Position numbers and translations under genes: made by a program. DNA of 64,000 nucleotides, taken from positions 180,727 through 244,726 of the forward strand of contig NZ_VFAC01000003.1 in NCBI RefSeq assembly GCF_007644105.1, written 5' to 3'. The DNA comes from Elioraea rosea (GTDB lineage: Bacteria; Pseudomonadota; Alphaproteobacteria; Acetobacterales; Acetobacteraceae). The stretch's first letter is position 1; the number at the start of each line of letters is the position of its first letter. Positions 8,773 through 17,634 of the stretch are shown here, in pieces. Below the pieces are notes generated by a model. That model did not search any database. It had not been told where the DNA came from and saw only the letters and a program-made list of their open reading frames with translations.

Positions 8773-9996
8773 TCACGCGACGGCCACCGCGCCTGCCAGC
8801 GCGGTCACCACCACGACAAGCCACACCGGTACCTTCCACCCCACCAGGGCGAAGAAGGCCGCGAGCGCGATCGCGAAGTCGATCGGGCCGCCGACGCTCG
8901 AGGTCCAGATCGGGTTGTAGAGCGCGGCGAGAAGGATACCGACGACGGCTGCGTTGACGCCCCGCAGCACCGCCTGGGCCGCGGGCCTGCGACGGAACCC
9001 GTCCCAGAACGGCAGCATGCCGTAGATCAGCAGAAGCCCCGGCAGGAACATCGCGACCAGCGCCACGGCGGCACCCGCGATACCGTTCGGCGGAAAGGCC
9101 TGCGCGGCCCCGAGAAAGACCGCGAAGGTGAAGAGTGGGCCAGGCACGGCCTGGGCGACGCCATAGCCAGCGAGGAAGGCGGAGGCGTCGAGCCAGCCGG
9201 ACGGAACGAAGGCGCGCTCGAGCAGCGGCAGCACCACATGTCCGCCGCCGAAGACGAGCGCACCCGCGCGGTAGCACGCCTCGGCCAGCGCGATCGCATG
9301 GGGCCCTGACGCGGCGGCGAGCGGCAGCCCGACCAGCAGGACGGCGAAGGCCGCAAGTGCCGCGATGCCCGCGCGGGGCGCGACGCGGAAGCCGAGTTCC
9401 GCCTCATTCGGCGCGAGGCCGTTGCGGCAGAGCAGCACCCCGGCGACGCCGCCCGCGACGATGACGGCAACCTGGGTGATGGCTGAGGGAAGCACCAGGA
9501 GCGCCAGCGTGGCGGCGACCGCGATCGTCGCGCGGGTGCGATCGGGGCAGAGGCTGTTCGCCATCCCCCAGACGGCCTGCGCCACCACCGCGACGGCGAC
9601 GAGCTTGAGCCCGTGCACAATGCCCGCCCCCGTGCCGCCCGAGGCGAGATCGACGCCATAGGCCGCGGCAAGCATCACCAGGGCGGAGGGAAGGGTGAAG
9701 CCGATCCAGGCGGCGAGCCCGCCAGGCAGCCCGCCGCGCAGGATGCCGATGGCAAACCCCGTCTGGCTGCTCGCCGGCCCCGGCAGGAACTGGGCCAGAG
9801 CGACGAGATCCGCGTAGGAAGCCTCCGTCATCCACCGGCGGCGCGCGACGAACTCCTCGCGCAGATAGCCGACATGGGCGACGGGGCCGCCGAAGGAGGT
9901 CAGCCCGAGGCGGAGGAAGATCAGCAGGATGCCGAGGAGGCCCTCGCGCGTCTCGCCGGCAGCGGCGGCGTGGTCGGCTTCGGTCGCCTCAGTCAT
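8773..9996 (-). CDS. chrA: Chromate transporter, two-domain ChrA type
   Basis: A 407-residue inner-membrane protein of the CHR family, full length and with the internal duplication. The first half carries SFGGPVAHVGYLREEF and QFLPGPASSQTGFAIG; the second carries VFGGGHVVLPLLERAFV and AVPGPLFTFAVFLG. Known long-chain CHR proteins export chromate, exchanging it with the proton gradient, although sulfate or other anions have also been proposed. The ATG at 9996 gives the expected N-terminus; longer upstream frames are not conserved-looking. No chrB-like regulator is adjacent. It converges with iorB and is divergent from the propeller protein at 10180. Confidence 0.93.
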   Translation of the reverse strand: MTEATEADHAAAAGETREGLLGILLIFLRLGLTSFGGPVAHVGYLREEFVARRRWMTEASYADLVALAQFLPGPASSQTGFAIGILRGGLPGGLAAWIGFTLPSALVMLAAAYGVDLASGGTGAGIVHGLKLVAVAVVAQAVWGMANSLCPDRTRATIAVAATLALLVLPSAITQVAVIVAGGVAGVLLCRNGLAPNEAELGFRVAPRAGIAALAAFAVLLVGLPLAAASGPHAIALAEACYRAGALVFGGGHVVLPLLERAFVPSGWLDASAFLAGYGVAQAVPGPLFTFAVFLGAAQAFPPNGIAGAAVALVAMFLPGLLLIYGMLPFWDGFRRRPAAQAVLRGVNAAVVGILLAALYNPIWTSSVGGPIDFAIALAAFFALVGWKVPVWLVVVVTALAGAVAVA

Positions 9997-10179
9997 GCGG
10001 CTCTCTCCCGGCGTGGCGGGCGGACCATGCCGAGGCCGCCTGCGCCTGTCGAGGCGGGGCGGTTCTGACCAACGCGTGACCGCCTGGGCGTTGCCTATCC
10101 AGCCTCGCCTGCCAACATCCCGCTCAGCGTGGGCTTCCGGCGGCTTCCTGCCGCCGGCACGAGGAAGCAGGAGCGTCCG

Positions 10180-11190
10180 ATGGTGCAGCGCCGATCCGTC
10201 CTTGCCCTTGGGGCCGCCGCCTTCGCGGCCCCCGCCCTCCTCCGGCCCCGCCGCGCGGAGGCGACGACCGTTCCGGCGGGCTACCGGGTCACCCATTTCG
10301 ATGTGTCCTCGCCGTCGGGCCGCGTCGGCTCGCGCGACGTCACCGCCGCCGGGGACGGAACGTTCTGGTTCTGCGGCCAGCGCAACGGCACGCTGAACCG
10401 GCTCGACCCGCGCGACGGGTCGGTCAAGGTCGTTTCGCTCGGCGAGGGCGCGCGGCCGCACGGCGTGGTGCGCGGCCCGGACGGCGCGGCCTGGGTGACG
10501 GAGGGTGGGCAGAATGCGATCGCCCGCATCGACCCGAAGGACCACCGCGTCTCGCTCTGGCGCCTGCCCGGGCGCTTTCCCGACACCAACCTCAACACCG
10601 GCGTGTTCGACGATCGCGGCACCTATTGGTTCACCGGGCAGAACGGCGTCATCGGCCGGTTCGTTCCGGCGACCGAGAGGATGGATGTCTGGGAGGCCCC
10701 GCGCGGCCGCGGCCCCTACGGCATCACCAAAACGCCCCAGGGGACAATCTGGTACGTCTCGCTTGCCGGAAACCACTTGGCGCAGATCGAGGACCTCGAC
10801 ACGGCACGCGTGCGGATCGTCGAGCCGCCGACGGCGAACCAGGGCGCGCGTCGGGTGTGGACCGACAGCACCGGCCGGCTGTGGATCAGCGAATGGAACA
10901 GCGGCAATGTCTCGATGCATGACCCGCGCGACGGGTCGTGGAAGGTGTGGAAGCTGCCTGGCGAGAGGCCGCGCGCCTATTCCGTGTGGGTCGATCCGAC
11001 CGACAAGGTGTGGCTGACCGACTTCCCGGCCAACGCCATCGTCCGCTTCGACCCGACGACCGAGGCGTTCCTCTCCTTCCCCTCCGACAGGCCGGGCGCG
11101 AACGTGCGGCAGATGGACGGGGTGGCCGGCGAGGCCTGGGGCGGCGAGAGTGGAACCGACAGGATCGTGCGCATCGAGTACGGGCTCTGA
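10180..11190 (+). CDS. Vgb/streptogramin-lyase-like beta-propeller protein, Tat-exported
   Basis: A 336-residue protein with a Tat signal (QRRSVLALGAAAFAAP) and then repeated blades of the Vgb-like propeller: recurring patterns of the form RLDPRDGSVKVVSLGEGARPHG and GPDGAAWVTEGG. Virginiamycin B lyase belongs to this fold, but most members are not antibiotic lyases, and periplasmic export here argues against that role. The stop overlaps the start of a cytochrome c gene (TGATG), so the two are translationally coupled and may form one periplasmic redox or sensor unit. The ribosome site is AGGAAGCAGGAG ahead of the ATG at 10180. Confidence 0.85.
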   Translation: MVQRRSVLALGAAAFAAPALLRPRRAEATTVPAGYRVTHFDVSSPSGRVGSRDVTAAGDGTFWFCGQRNGTLNRLDPRDGSVKVVSLGEGARPHGVVRGPDGAAWVTEGGQNAIARIDPKDHRVSLWRLPGRFPDTNLNTGVFDDRGTYWFTGQNGVIGRFVPATERMDVWEAPRGRGPYGITKTPQGTIWYVSLAGNHLAQIEDLDTARVRIVEPPTANQGARRVWTDSTGRLWISEWNSGNVSMHDPRDGSWKVWKLPGERPRAYSVWVDPTDKVWLTDFPANAIVRFDPTTEAFLSFPSDRPGANVRQMDGVAGEAWGGESGTDRIVRIEYGL

Positions 11191-11552
11191 TGCGCCGCCT
11201 CCTGCCGGTGCTCGCCGCCCTCGCGGCGGCGCCGGCGGGTGCGGAGGAGGGGGCGGCCGTGTTCGAGGCGCGGTGCGCGTCCTGCCATTCCGTGGCAGCC
11301 GGCGCACCCTCGGGCGCGGGGCCGAGCCTTGCGGGGTTGATCGGCCGCGAGGTGGCCGGCGATCCCGGCTACGACTACTCGCCCGTGCTGCGCGAGGCGC
11401 GGCAGCGCGGCGACGTGTGGGACCGCGCGCGGCTCGTGCGCTTCCTGCGCGACACCGAGGAGATGTATCCCGGCCTCTGGATGGGCGGGGCGGGCCTGCG
11501 CGGCGAGGGCGAGATCGAGGCCGTCGCTGCGTATCTTGCCCAGTCGCGCTAG
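11190..11552 (+). CDS. Small periplasmic c-type cytochrome
   Basis: A 120-residue class I cytochrome c with a cleavable signal peptide (LLPVLAALAAAPAGA). The haem site is CASCH (Cys29, Cys32, His33); Met98 or Met92 could be the sixth ligand. It resembles the small c-552-like domains that feed electrons to oxidases. The ATG shares its first base with the stop of the upstream propeller gene. The C-terminal end overlaps the convergent acetyltransferase gene by four bases. It could be an electron acceptor for a periplasmic dehydrogenase, perhaps the Mo hydroxylase at 6104-8730, but that is inference. Confidence 0.9.
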   Translation: MRRLLPVLAALAAAPAGAEEGAAVFEARCASCHSVAAGAPSGAGPSLAGLIGREVAGDPGYDYSPVLREARQRGDVWDRARLVRFLRDTEEMYPGLWMGGAGLRGEGEIEAVAAYLAQSR

Positions 11553-12001
11553 CCCAAGGTCTTCGCGAGCCAGACGAGCCGCGTGCGGGTGAAGCCCAAG
11601 CGGTCGTAGAAGTCGAGGGCGGGCGCGTTCGTCTCGTCGGCGAGCAGGGCGACGCGAAGCGCGCCGCGCTCGCGCGCCCAGGCCTCCGCCGCCTCGAGAA
11701 GCAGCCGCCCGATCCCCCGGCCGCGATGCGCAGCGTCGACCACCACGTCCTCCATGCCGGCGGAGTAACCCCCGCGTGCGGTGCTGACGGTGAGCTGCAC
11801 CGTCGTCATGCCGACCACGGCGCCGCTGGCCGTGGCGACGAGCACGACCGTGTCGGCGCGCTCGAGCAGCGTCGCGAGGCCTCGCGCCTGGACCTCGGGC
11901 GCGATGGTGAAGTCGGCCTCGATGGCGAAGAGCTGGGCCAGAAGCCGCACCATGGCGGGGATGTCATCCACCCCCGCGGGGCGGATGACGATGGCCTCCA
12001 T
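11549..12001 (-). CDS. GNAT-family N-acetyltransferase
   Basis: A 150-residue single-domain GCN5-related acetyltransferase. The acetyl-CoA pyrophosphate loop is seen as HRGRGIGRLLL (R/Q-x-x-G-x-G/A motif) and is followed by the helix and the terminal NAPALDFYDRLGF motif. It likely acetylates a small molecule or a protein amine in the cytoplasm. The substrate cannot be inferred. It ends tail-to-tail with the cytochrome c gene and lies 30 bases after the end of no other gene on its strand; the upstream minus-strand gene starts at 12328. Confidence 0.9.
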   Translation of the reverse strand: MEAIVIRPAGVDDIPAMVRLLAQLFAIEADFTIAPEVQARGLATLLERADTVVLVATASGAVVGMTTVQLTVSTARGGYSAGMEDVVVDAAHRGRGIGRLLLEAAEAWARERGALRVALLADETNAPALDFYDRLGFTRTRLVWLAKTLG

Positions 12002-12031
12002 CGGCGGCTCGGGTGCCCTGCCGGCGGGTCG

Positions 12032-12328
12032 CTAGCGCGGCTGCTGTTGCTGCTGCTGGCCCGACTGCACGCCGCGCTGGTACGCGGCCTGGTTCGACCG
12101 GTCGTGATAGTCGACGAGCAGTCCGCCTGCGGCGCCGACGCCGGCGCCGATCAGCGCGCCCCAGCCGAAATTGCCCGAAAGCGAACCGATCAGCCCGCCT
12201 GCCGCGGCACCGCCCGCGGCGCCGATGCCTGTGCGGCGGAGCGTCGGGTCGGTGTCCTGGCAGGCGCCGAGCGGAAGGGCGAGGGCAAGAAGCAACCCCG
12301 CGAGGCCGAGACGTCTGACGTTGGTCAT
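12032..12328 (-). CDS. Glycine-zipper lipoprotein
   Basis: A 98-residue predicted lipoprotein: signal with lipobox (LPLGAC, Cys about 23), then DTDPTLRRTGIGAAGGAAAGG and a glycine zipper (GALIGAGVGAAGG), ending in a Gln-rich tail (QSGQQQQQQPR). The repeated GxxxG spacing is typical of YMGG/glycine-zipper envelope proteins. It lies 25 bases downstream of the Rap1a/Tai-like gene and is probably in the same transcript. It is related in design, not in detail, to the small lipoproteins at 2521 and 37957. Confidence 0.8.
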   Translation of the reverse strand: MTNVRRLGLAGLLLALALPLGACQDTDPTLRRTGIGAAGGAAAGGLIGSLSGNFGWGALIGAGVGAAGGLLVDYHDRSNQAAYQRGVQSGQQQQQQPR

Positions 12329-12353
12329 TCTGTCCTCCGTTGCGTCCGCGCGC

Positions 12354-12743
12354 TCAGCGCCGCGGGCAGGGATAGGTGTCGATCAGGAAGCGGAACACGC
12401 CCTCGACGGCCGGTGTCGCGGCGCGCTGTGGGTTGGCGTTGCCCCAGGTCAGGAAGGCGCGCAGCACGTCCGGCCAGGCCGGTGCGGGGTTCGGCGCGCA
12501 GAACAGCGGCGGCGCTGCGGCGGGCGTGGCGGCGCGGTGGTAGTCGATCGCGCCGCGTCCGTAGCCGTGGCACCAGCCGATCGCCTCGGCATACTCGGGT
12601 TCGGAGGGCTGGACGCCGCAGAGCCGGACGAGATCGCCGGTGGTGCGGACATCGAAGTTGTCGGCGCTGAGCCGCGTCTGCTGCGCGGCGGCAGGTGCTG
12701 CGAGCAAGGCGGCCGCAGCCAGCGCGACGAGGGCGGAACGCAT
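12354..12743 (-). CDS. Rap1a/Tai-domain periplasmic protein
   Basis: A 129-residue exported protein. After the signal peptide (ALVALAAAALLAAPAAAQ) it shows the Rap1a/Tai pattern: LCGV, a central IGWCHGYGRGAIDYH with a conserved Cys and Gly, FCAP, FLTWGNANPQ and a C-terminal YPC. The founding members neutralise Serratia type VI amidase effectors, but no effector or secretion gene is near, so a general periplasmic role is as likely. The ATG at 12743 was preferred over an in-frame codon 21 residues upstream because the signal sequence and GGAAGGGAG fit it. It probably shares a transcript with the glycine-zipper lipoprotein. Confidence 0.75.
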   Translation of the reverse strand: MRSALVALAAAALLAAPAAAQQTRLSADNFDVRTTGDLVRLCGVQPSEPEYAEAIGWCHGYGRGAIDYHRAATPAAAPPLFCAPNPAPAWPDVLRAFLTWGNANPQRAATPAVEGVFRFLIDTYPCPRR

Positions 12744-12823
12744 CGTGGGCAGCTCCCTTCCGGATGTGGAGCGGAAGTGTACAACCGAACGGCGTCGCCC
12801 AGGCAATGATCAAGCTCAAGCCG

Positions 12824-13711
12824 TCACGGGCTTCCGGCCATCAATGACCTGTTGCGGGCCTTCACGGGGATGCGGAGGTAGCGCACGCCGTTGCTCTCGG
12901 CTTCAGGAAACCGCCCCGCCCGGATGTTGACCTGGATCGACGGCAGCAGCAGCAGCGGCGCGGCGAGCTTGGCATCGCGCGCCTCGCGGGCGGCGACGAA
13001 CTGGTCCTCCGTGATGCCGTCCTTCACATGCGGGTTGTGCGCGCGCTGCTCGGCCACCGTGCTCTGCCAGGCATAGGTGTCGCGCCCCGGGGCCTTGTAG
13101 TCGTGACACATCCAGAGCCGGGTTTCGGGCGGCAGCGACAGAAGGCGGTGGATCGAGCGGTAGAGGGCACGCGCGTCGCCGCCCGGGAAGTCCGCCCGCG
13201 CGGTGCCGTAGTCGTGCATGAACAGCGTGTCGCTGACGAACACGTCGTCGCCGACGCGGTAGGCGATGTCGGCCGGCGTATGGCCGGGCACGTGCATGAT
13301 CTCGACCTCGAGCGAGCCGATGCGGAACCGCTCGCCGTCGCGGAAGAGCCTGTCGAAATCCCCGCCATCGGGCTTGACGTCGTCTGCGTCGAATACCGGG
13401 CGGAAGATCTTCTGCACGTCCTTGATGTGCTCGCCGATGCCGATCGGCGCGCCGGTGCGCGCCTTGATGTAGGGCGCGGCGGTGAGATGGTCGGCATGGG
13501 CGTGCGTCTCGAGCACGAAGGTGATCGTCACCCCCTCCTTTCTCGCGGCGTCGAGTAGCGCGTCGGCCGAGCGGGTGTCGGCCTCGCCGGTGCGGTTGTC
13601 CCAGTCGAGCACGGGGTCGATCACCGCGCCCTGCATCGTCGCCGGGTCCCACACGAGGTAGGAGACGGTGTTGGTCGCCTCATCGAAGAAGGCGCGGATC
13701 TCGGCCTTCAT
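12824..13711 (-). CDS. MBL-fold persulfide dioxygenase-like protein (Blh/ETHE1 group)
   Basis: A 295-residue metallo-beta-lactamase-fold protein. Metal ligands are HAHADH (THAHADHLTAA), a later His in HVPGHTPAD, Asp in VSDTLF and His in CHDYKAPGR. The pattern GTARADFPGGDA and the ending LPSIQVNIRAG match the Blh/type II persulfide dioxygenase group, which oxidises glutathione persulfide to sulfite with one iron. No rhodanese or BigR-type regulator is attached or adjacent. The start at 13711 follows AAGGAG. It is divergent from bdhA. Assignment to sulfur oxidation rests on family similarity. Confidence 0.85.
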   Translation of the reverse strand: MKAEIRAFFDEATNTVSYLVWDPATMQGAVIDPVLDWDNRTGEADTRSADALLDAARKEGVTITFVLETHAHADHLTAAPYIKARTGAPIGIGEHIKDVQKIFRPVFDADDVKPDGGDFDRLFRDGERFRIGSLEVEIMHVPGHTPADIAYRVGDDVFVSDTLFMHDYGTARADFPGGDARALYRSIHRLLSLPPETRLWMCHDYKAPGRDTYAWQSTVAEQRAHNPHVKDGITEDQFVAAREARDAKLAAPLLLLPSIQVNIRAGRFPEAESNGVRYLRIPVKARNRSLMAGSP

Positions 13712-13882
13712 GGCGCGTTCTCCTTCCGTTTCTGCCTGACGCACCACGAATGCCGCGGCGCTTACCTTCGAGAGTTAGAATGTAGTCGGGTGGCCTTGCT
13801 GTCCAGCCCCGTGCGGGCAGCCATGCGCGACGCGCCGCCCGGGCCGATGATATGACGCCTGCGGCAGAGGAGGGAGAGAGGC

Positions 13883-14662
13883 ATGCGTCTGGACGGAAAG
13901 GTGGCGATCGTCACGGGTGCCGCGAGCGGCATCGGCCGGGAGATCGCCCGCGTGTTCCTGCGCGAGGGCGCCTCGGTGGCGATCGCGGACATCAACGCCG
14001 ATGCGGCGACGGCGACGGCGGCCGCACTCGACCCCTCGGGCAGCCGTACCATGCCGCTCCCGATGGACGTGACCGACGAGGCGGCCGTCGATGCCGGAAC
14101 CGCTGCGGTGGTCGCCCGCTTCGGCAGGCTCGACATCCTCGTCAGCAACGCGGGCGTCCAGATCGTCAACCCGATCGTCGAGTTCTCCTACGCGGACTGG
14201 AAGCGCCTGCTCGCGATCCATCTCGACGGCGCGTTCCTGACGACGCGCGCAGCGCTGCGGCAGATGTACCGGCAGAAGAGCGGCAGCGTGATCTACATGG
14301 GCTCGGTGCACTCGAAGGAGGCCTCCGTCCTCAAGGCGCCCTACGTCACGGCCAAGCACGGGCTCCTCGGCCTCGCCCGCGTCGTGGCCAAGGAAGGTGC
14401 GGCGCACGGCGTGCGCTGCAACGTCATCTGTCCCGGCTTCGTCCGCACCCCCCTCGTCGAGAAGCAGATCCCCGAACAGGCGAAGGAGCTTGGCCTCTCG
14501 GAGGAGGATGTCGTGAAGAAGGTGATGCTGAAGAACACGGTGACCGGCGAGTTCACGACCGTGACCGACGTTGCCGAGTGCGCGCTGTTCTTCGCGGGCT
14601 TCGGCTCGCATGCGCTGACGGGACAGTCGATCGTCGTCAGCCATGGCTGGTACATGGAGTAG
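13883..14662 (+). CDS. bdhA: D-3-hydroxybutyrate dehydrogenase
   Basis: A 259-residue classical short-chain dehydrogenase that interconverts (R)-3-hydroxybutyrate and acetoacetate with NAD, used in polyhydroxybutyrate and ketone-body breakdown. The cofactor loop is TGAASGIG (11-18), NAG follows, and the catalytic set is Ser141, Tyr154 and Lys158 (YVTAK). The stretches [22 protein letters not shown] and [11 protein letters not shown] are characteristic of 3-hydroxybutyrate dehydrogenases rather than generic SDRs. GGAGGGAGAG precedes the ATG. It stands alone; a GC palindrome (14668-14681) follows the stop. Confidence 0.92.
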   Translation: MRLDGKVAIVTGAASGIGREIARVFLREGASVAIADINADAATATAAALDPSGSRTMPLPMDVTDEAAVDAGTAAVVARFGRLDILVSNAGVQIVNPIVEFSYADWKRLLAIHLDGAFLTTRAALRQMYRQKSGSVIYMGSVHSKEASVLKAPYVTAKHGLLGLARVVAKEGAAHGVRCNVICPGFVRTPLVEKQIPEQAKELGLSEEDVVKKVMLKNTVTGEFTTVTDVAECALFFAGFGSHALTGQSIVVSHGWYME

Positions 14663-14744
14663 ACCCTGCCCCGATCGGGGCCGGTAACGGACCCTTCATC
14701 CCATTGCATGCAGAGTGCACCGGTTTCAGCATCGGCATGCAGAG

Positions 14745-16412
14745 ATGACCGCGCCTCAGAAGCTTGGACGAGCCGCCTTCCGTGCGTTCGATCGCCTCGG
14801 CCTCGTGTTCGGGCTCGTCCTGCTCATCGGCATCGTTCCGCTTGCGCTCCTGCTGTGGCAGGTGGCCGAGACCGGGCGCAGCGGGCAGAAGGACGAGGCG
14901 GCAGCGAGGCTGCTCCAGGCTGCCCGGTTCGCGACCGCCGTGCAGAGCGAGGCGATCGCGACGATCGGCCAGACGCTGTCGCTGCTTGCCTCCTCGCCGC
15001 TCGACTGGGCCATAGACGAGCAGCGCTGCGCAGAGCGCGTACGCGAGATCGCCGATTCCCACCCCTTCATGGCCGGCCTCGCCGTGATTCGGCAGAACGG
15101 CGACGCCATCTGCACCCAGGCGGGGCCGGGGCGCGGCCTCAACCTGGGCGATCGCGACTATGTGCGCAGGGCGATGCGCGGCACCAGGCTGCATGTCGGC
15201 GCTCCCGTCACCTCCCGCGCATCCGGCCAGGTCGTGGTTCCGATGGCGCTTCGCCTTCCCGCGCCACCCGCCGCGATCGACGACAACCCGCCCGCCGTTC
15301 TCGGCGCGACGCTCGACCTTGCCTACATCGCCCGGATGCTCTCGGGCAGCCAGAAGATCGGCGATGTCCAGGACGCGCTGCGCGTGAAGGTGTTCAGCGC
15401 GTCGGGCGATTCGCTCGTCAACTTTCCCGAGGATGGCCTCCGCCTGCACGGCCTCGAGCATCCGCTGAACCAGGCTGTCGTGGCGGCGCAGGAAGGCACG
15501 GCCGAGATGGTCGGGCATGACGGGCTCAGGCGGATCTTCGGCTTCGCCCACGCCGGCGAGGCAGAGACGATCTATGCGGTGACAGTGCGCTCCGATGCCG
15601 TCACAAGCCGCGCCGATGGCCGCTTCTACGCGGTGATCGCCTCGGCGGCGGTGGCTTCGTTCGCCGGGCTAGGCCTCGCGCTTCTGATCGCGCGCCATCG
15701 TATCCTCCGCCCGATGCGGCTGCTGACCGAGACGGCGCGGCGCGTACAGAAAGGCGACGCGGCCTGCCTGCCGACCGAACGGCTGCCGCCCGAGTTCGCT
15801 CTCCTCAGGGAGGCAATGGCCGGCATGCTCGATGCGGTCGACAGTCGCGAGAGGGCGCTGCAGCACGCCAACCGTGACCTCTCGCGCCTCGCCGCGTGCG
15901 ATGCATTGACAGGGATCGCCAATCGCCGCGCCTTCGACGCCGAAATGAAGGACCGGTGGGAGATCGCCCAGCGCCGCGGCACGAGCGTTGCCCTTGCCCT
16001 GCTCGACATCGACCACTTCAAGAAGTTCAACGACCGCTACGGCCACCCCGCCGGCGACGAGTGCCTGTGCAAGGTCGCGGAGGTCCTGGCGTCGATCGGC
16101 ATCCGCGACAGCGACCTCGCTGCGCGCATCGGCGGCGAGGAGTTCGCCCTGCTTCTGCCTGGCACCGAGACCGATGGTGCCGCCGCGGTGGCCGAGCGCG
16201 TGCTCGAGGCGTTGCAGGCGCGGCGCATCCTGCACGAGGACAATCTGCCAGGGATCGTGACGGCGAGCATCGGCGTCGCCTCGTGCACCCCGGTTCCGGG
16301 AATGGAGAGCCGCGCGCTGGTCGCCGCCGCCGATGCCGCTCTCTATGCCGCGAAGGCGAGAGGGCGGAACCGGCTGGCCACCGCAGCCATGCTGGCCGAG
16401 GCGGAGGCGTGA
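14745..16412 (+). CDS. Membrane-bound diguanylate cyclase with periplasmic sensor and HAMP
   Basis: A 555-residue cyclic-di-GMP synthase. TM1 is at about 18-40, a periplasmic cache-like sensor of about 250 residues follows, TM2 is at about 295-320, then HAMP and a C-terminal GGDEF domain. The active site is GGEEF (463-467) and the product-inhibition I-site RxxD is intact as RDSD (454-457), so it should be active and feedback-controlled. I chose the ATG at 14745; an in-frame ATG ten codons upstream is possible. It could link an external signal to the choice between swimming and attachment, fitting the chemoreceptors and flagellar genes elsewhere. Confidence 0.93.
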   Translation: MTAPQKLGRAAFRAFDRLGLVFGLVLLIGIVPLALLLWQVAETGRSGQKDEAAARLLQAARFATAVQSEAIATIGQTLSLLASSPLDWAIDEQRCAERVREIADSHPFMAGLAVIRQNGDAICTQAGPGRGLNLGDRDYVRRAMRGTRLHVGAPVTSRASGQVVVPMALRLPAPPAAIDDNPPAVLGATLDLAYIARMLSGSQKIGDVQDALRVKVFSASGDSLVNFPEDGLRLHGLEHPLNQAVVAAQEGTAEMVGHDGLRRIFGFAHAGEAETIYAVTVRSDAVTSRADGRFYAVIASAAVASFAGLGLALLIARHRILRPMRLLTETARRVQKGDAACLPTERLPPEFALLREAMAGMLDAVDSRERALQHANRDLSRLAACDALTGIANRRAFDAEMKDRWEIAQRRGTSVALALLDIDHFKKFNDRYGHPAGDECLCKVAEVLASIGIRDSDLAARIGGEEFALLLPGTETDGAAAVAERVLEALQARRILHEDNLPGIVTASIGVASCTPVPGMESRALVAAADAALYAAKARGRNRLATAAMLAEAEA

Positions 16413-16566
16413 CCGGGGCGCCCGTGTGACGACCTCACGCCCGTGTCGCATCCCTTCTGGGGAGCCGTGGCGAGACTGCCCCCCGGGCCATCCGACCGAT
16501 TGGTATCAAGCGATCCGAAGGCCGTGCTCCGAAAGCGGAAATGGATCGAGCAGCTCGGCCGCTGCC

Positions 16567-17607
16567 CTAGGCGCCGAGCTCCTTTCTGACGATCGCGGCC
16601 CCTTCGGCGAGCGCGCGCAGCTTGCCGAAGGCACGCTGGCGCGGCAGGTACTTCATGCCGCAATCCGGCGCCGGAACGATCCGCTCCGCTGGCAGCACCT
16701 CGAGCCCCTTGCGGATGCGCGCGGCCACGGTCTCTGCCGTCTCGACCTCCTCCGAGCCGAGGTCGAGCACGCCGAGCATCACCGTCTTGCCCTCGAGCTC
16801 GCGGAGGATGGCGAGGTCGAGCTTCGGCTGCGCCGCCTCGATGGAGATCTGCTTCGCCGCGGCCGCGGAGAGCTCGGGCAGGAACGAGTAGCCCGTCGGC
16901 TTGTCGCTCACCGTCGCTGCGTAGCCGAAGCAGAGATGCACCACCGTCGTGCCCTCGATGCCCTCGAGCGCGCGGTTGATGGCGGGAATGGCCAGGCGGC
17001 GCGCCTCGTCGGGGAAGGCCTGCATCCACGGCTCGTCGAGCTGGATGACGTCTGCCCCCGCTGCCTTGAGCTCGCGGATCTCCGCGTTCAGCGCAGCGGC
17101 GAAGTCCATCGCAAGCTCGGCATCGTCGCCGTAGAACTCGTTCTTGGCCTGGCGCGTCATGGTGAAGGGGCCGGGGAGGGTGATCTTCACCTGCCTGTCG
17201 GTGTTCGCCCGGGCGAAGGCCACGTCGCGCACCTCGACGGCGCGCGTGCGGCGGATCCGTCCCGTCACGCGCGGCACAGGCGTCGGCAGCCCCGTGCGGC
17301 CGATAACCTCGCCTGGCGTGTCACGGTCGACCCCCTCGAGCGAGAGAGCGAAGTAGTTCGAGTAGCTTTCGCGCCGGATCTCGCCATCGGTGACGATGTC
17401 GATGCCCGCGCGCTCCATGTCGCGGATCGCGATCAGCGTCGCGTCGTCCTGCGCCTCGGCGAGGTAGGGCTCGGCGACGCGCCAGATCTCGGGGGCGCGG
17501 ATGCGCGGAACGCCACGGGCGCGGAGCTTCTCCTGGTCGACGAGCCAGGCCGGCTGCGGATAGGAGCCGACGACGGTCGTCGGCAGGATCGGAAGCGGTC
17601 GTGTCAT
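16567..17607 (-). CDS. Short cobalamin-independent methionine synthase (MetE C-terminal type)
   Basis: A 346-residue protein equal to the catalytic C-terminal barrel of MetE without the N-terminal domain. The zinc ligands of the family are seen: HLCFGY (His and Cys of HxC) and the distant Cys in PAPDCGMKYL, with LDEPW as another family signature. It should move a methyl group to a thiol such as homocysteine; stand-alone core MetE enzymes can use donors other than polyglutamyl methyl-folate, and the donor here is unknown. It is the last gene of a minus-strand ABC importer operon, 27 bases after the permease stop, so the import substrate and the methyl transfer may be connected. A GTG nine codons upstream is an alternative start. 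Confidence 0.88.
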   Translation of the reverse strand: MTRPLPILPTTVVGSYPQPAWLVDQEKLRARGVPRIRAPEIWRVAEPYLAEAQDDATLIAIRDMERAGIDIVTDGEIRRESYSNYFALSLEGVDRDTPGEVIGRTGLPTPVPRVTGRIRRTRAVEVRDVAFARANTDRQVKITLPGPFTMTRQAKNEFYGDDAELAMDFAAALNAEIRELKAAGADVIQLDEPWMQAFPDEARRLAIPAINRALEGIEGTTVVHLCFGYAATVSDKPTGYSFLPELSAAAAKQISIEAAQPKLDLAILRELEGKTVMLGVLDLGSEEVETAETVAARIRKGLEVLPAERIVPAPDCGMKYLPRQRAFGKLRALAEGAAIVRKELGA

Positions 17608-17634
17608 GGGATCGTACGGTCCTTGTCTGGTCAC

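Noticed and set aside
10180..11190. Streptogramin B lyase (antibiotic resistance)
   Set aside because: The protein has a Tat export signal and is coupled to a cytochrome; most Vgb-like propellers are not lyases.
12354..12743. Type VI secretion immunity function
   Set aside because: No effector, amidase or secretion gene anywhere in the window; only the fold is supported.
14668..14681. Palindrome GCCCCGATCGGGGC after bdhA as a terminator
   Set aside because: Without a loop or T-tract it would not make a stable terminator; such palindromes arise easily in GC-rich DNA.
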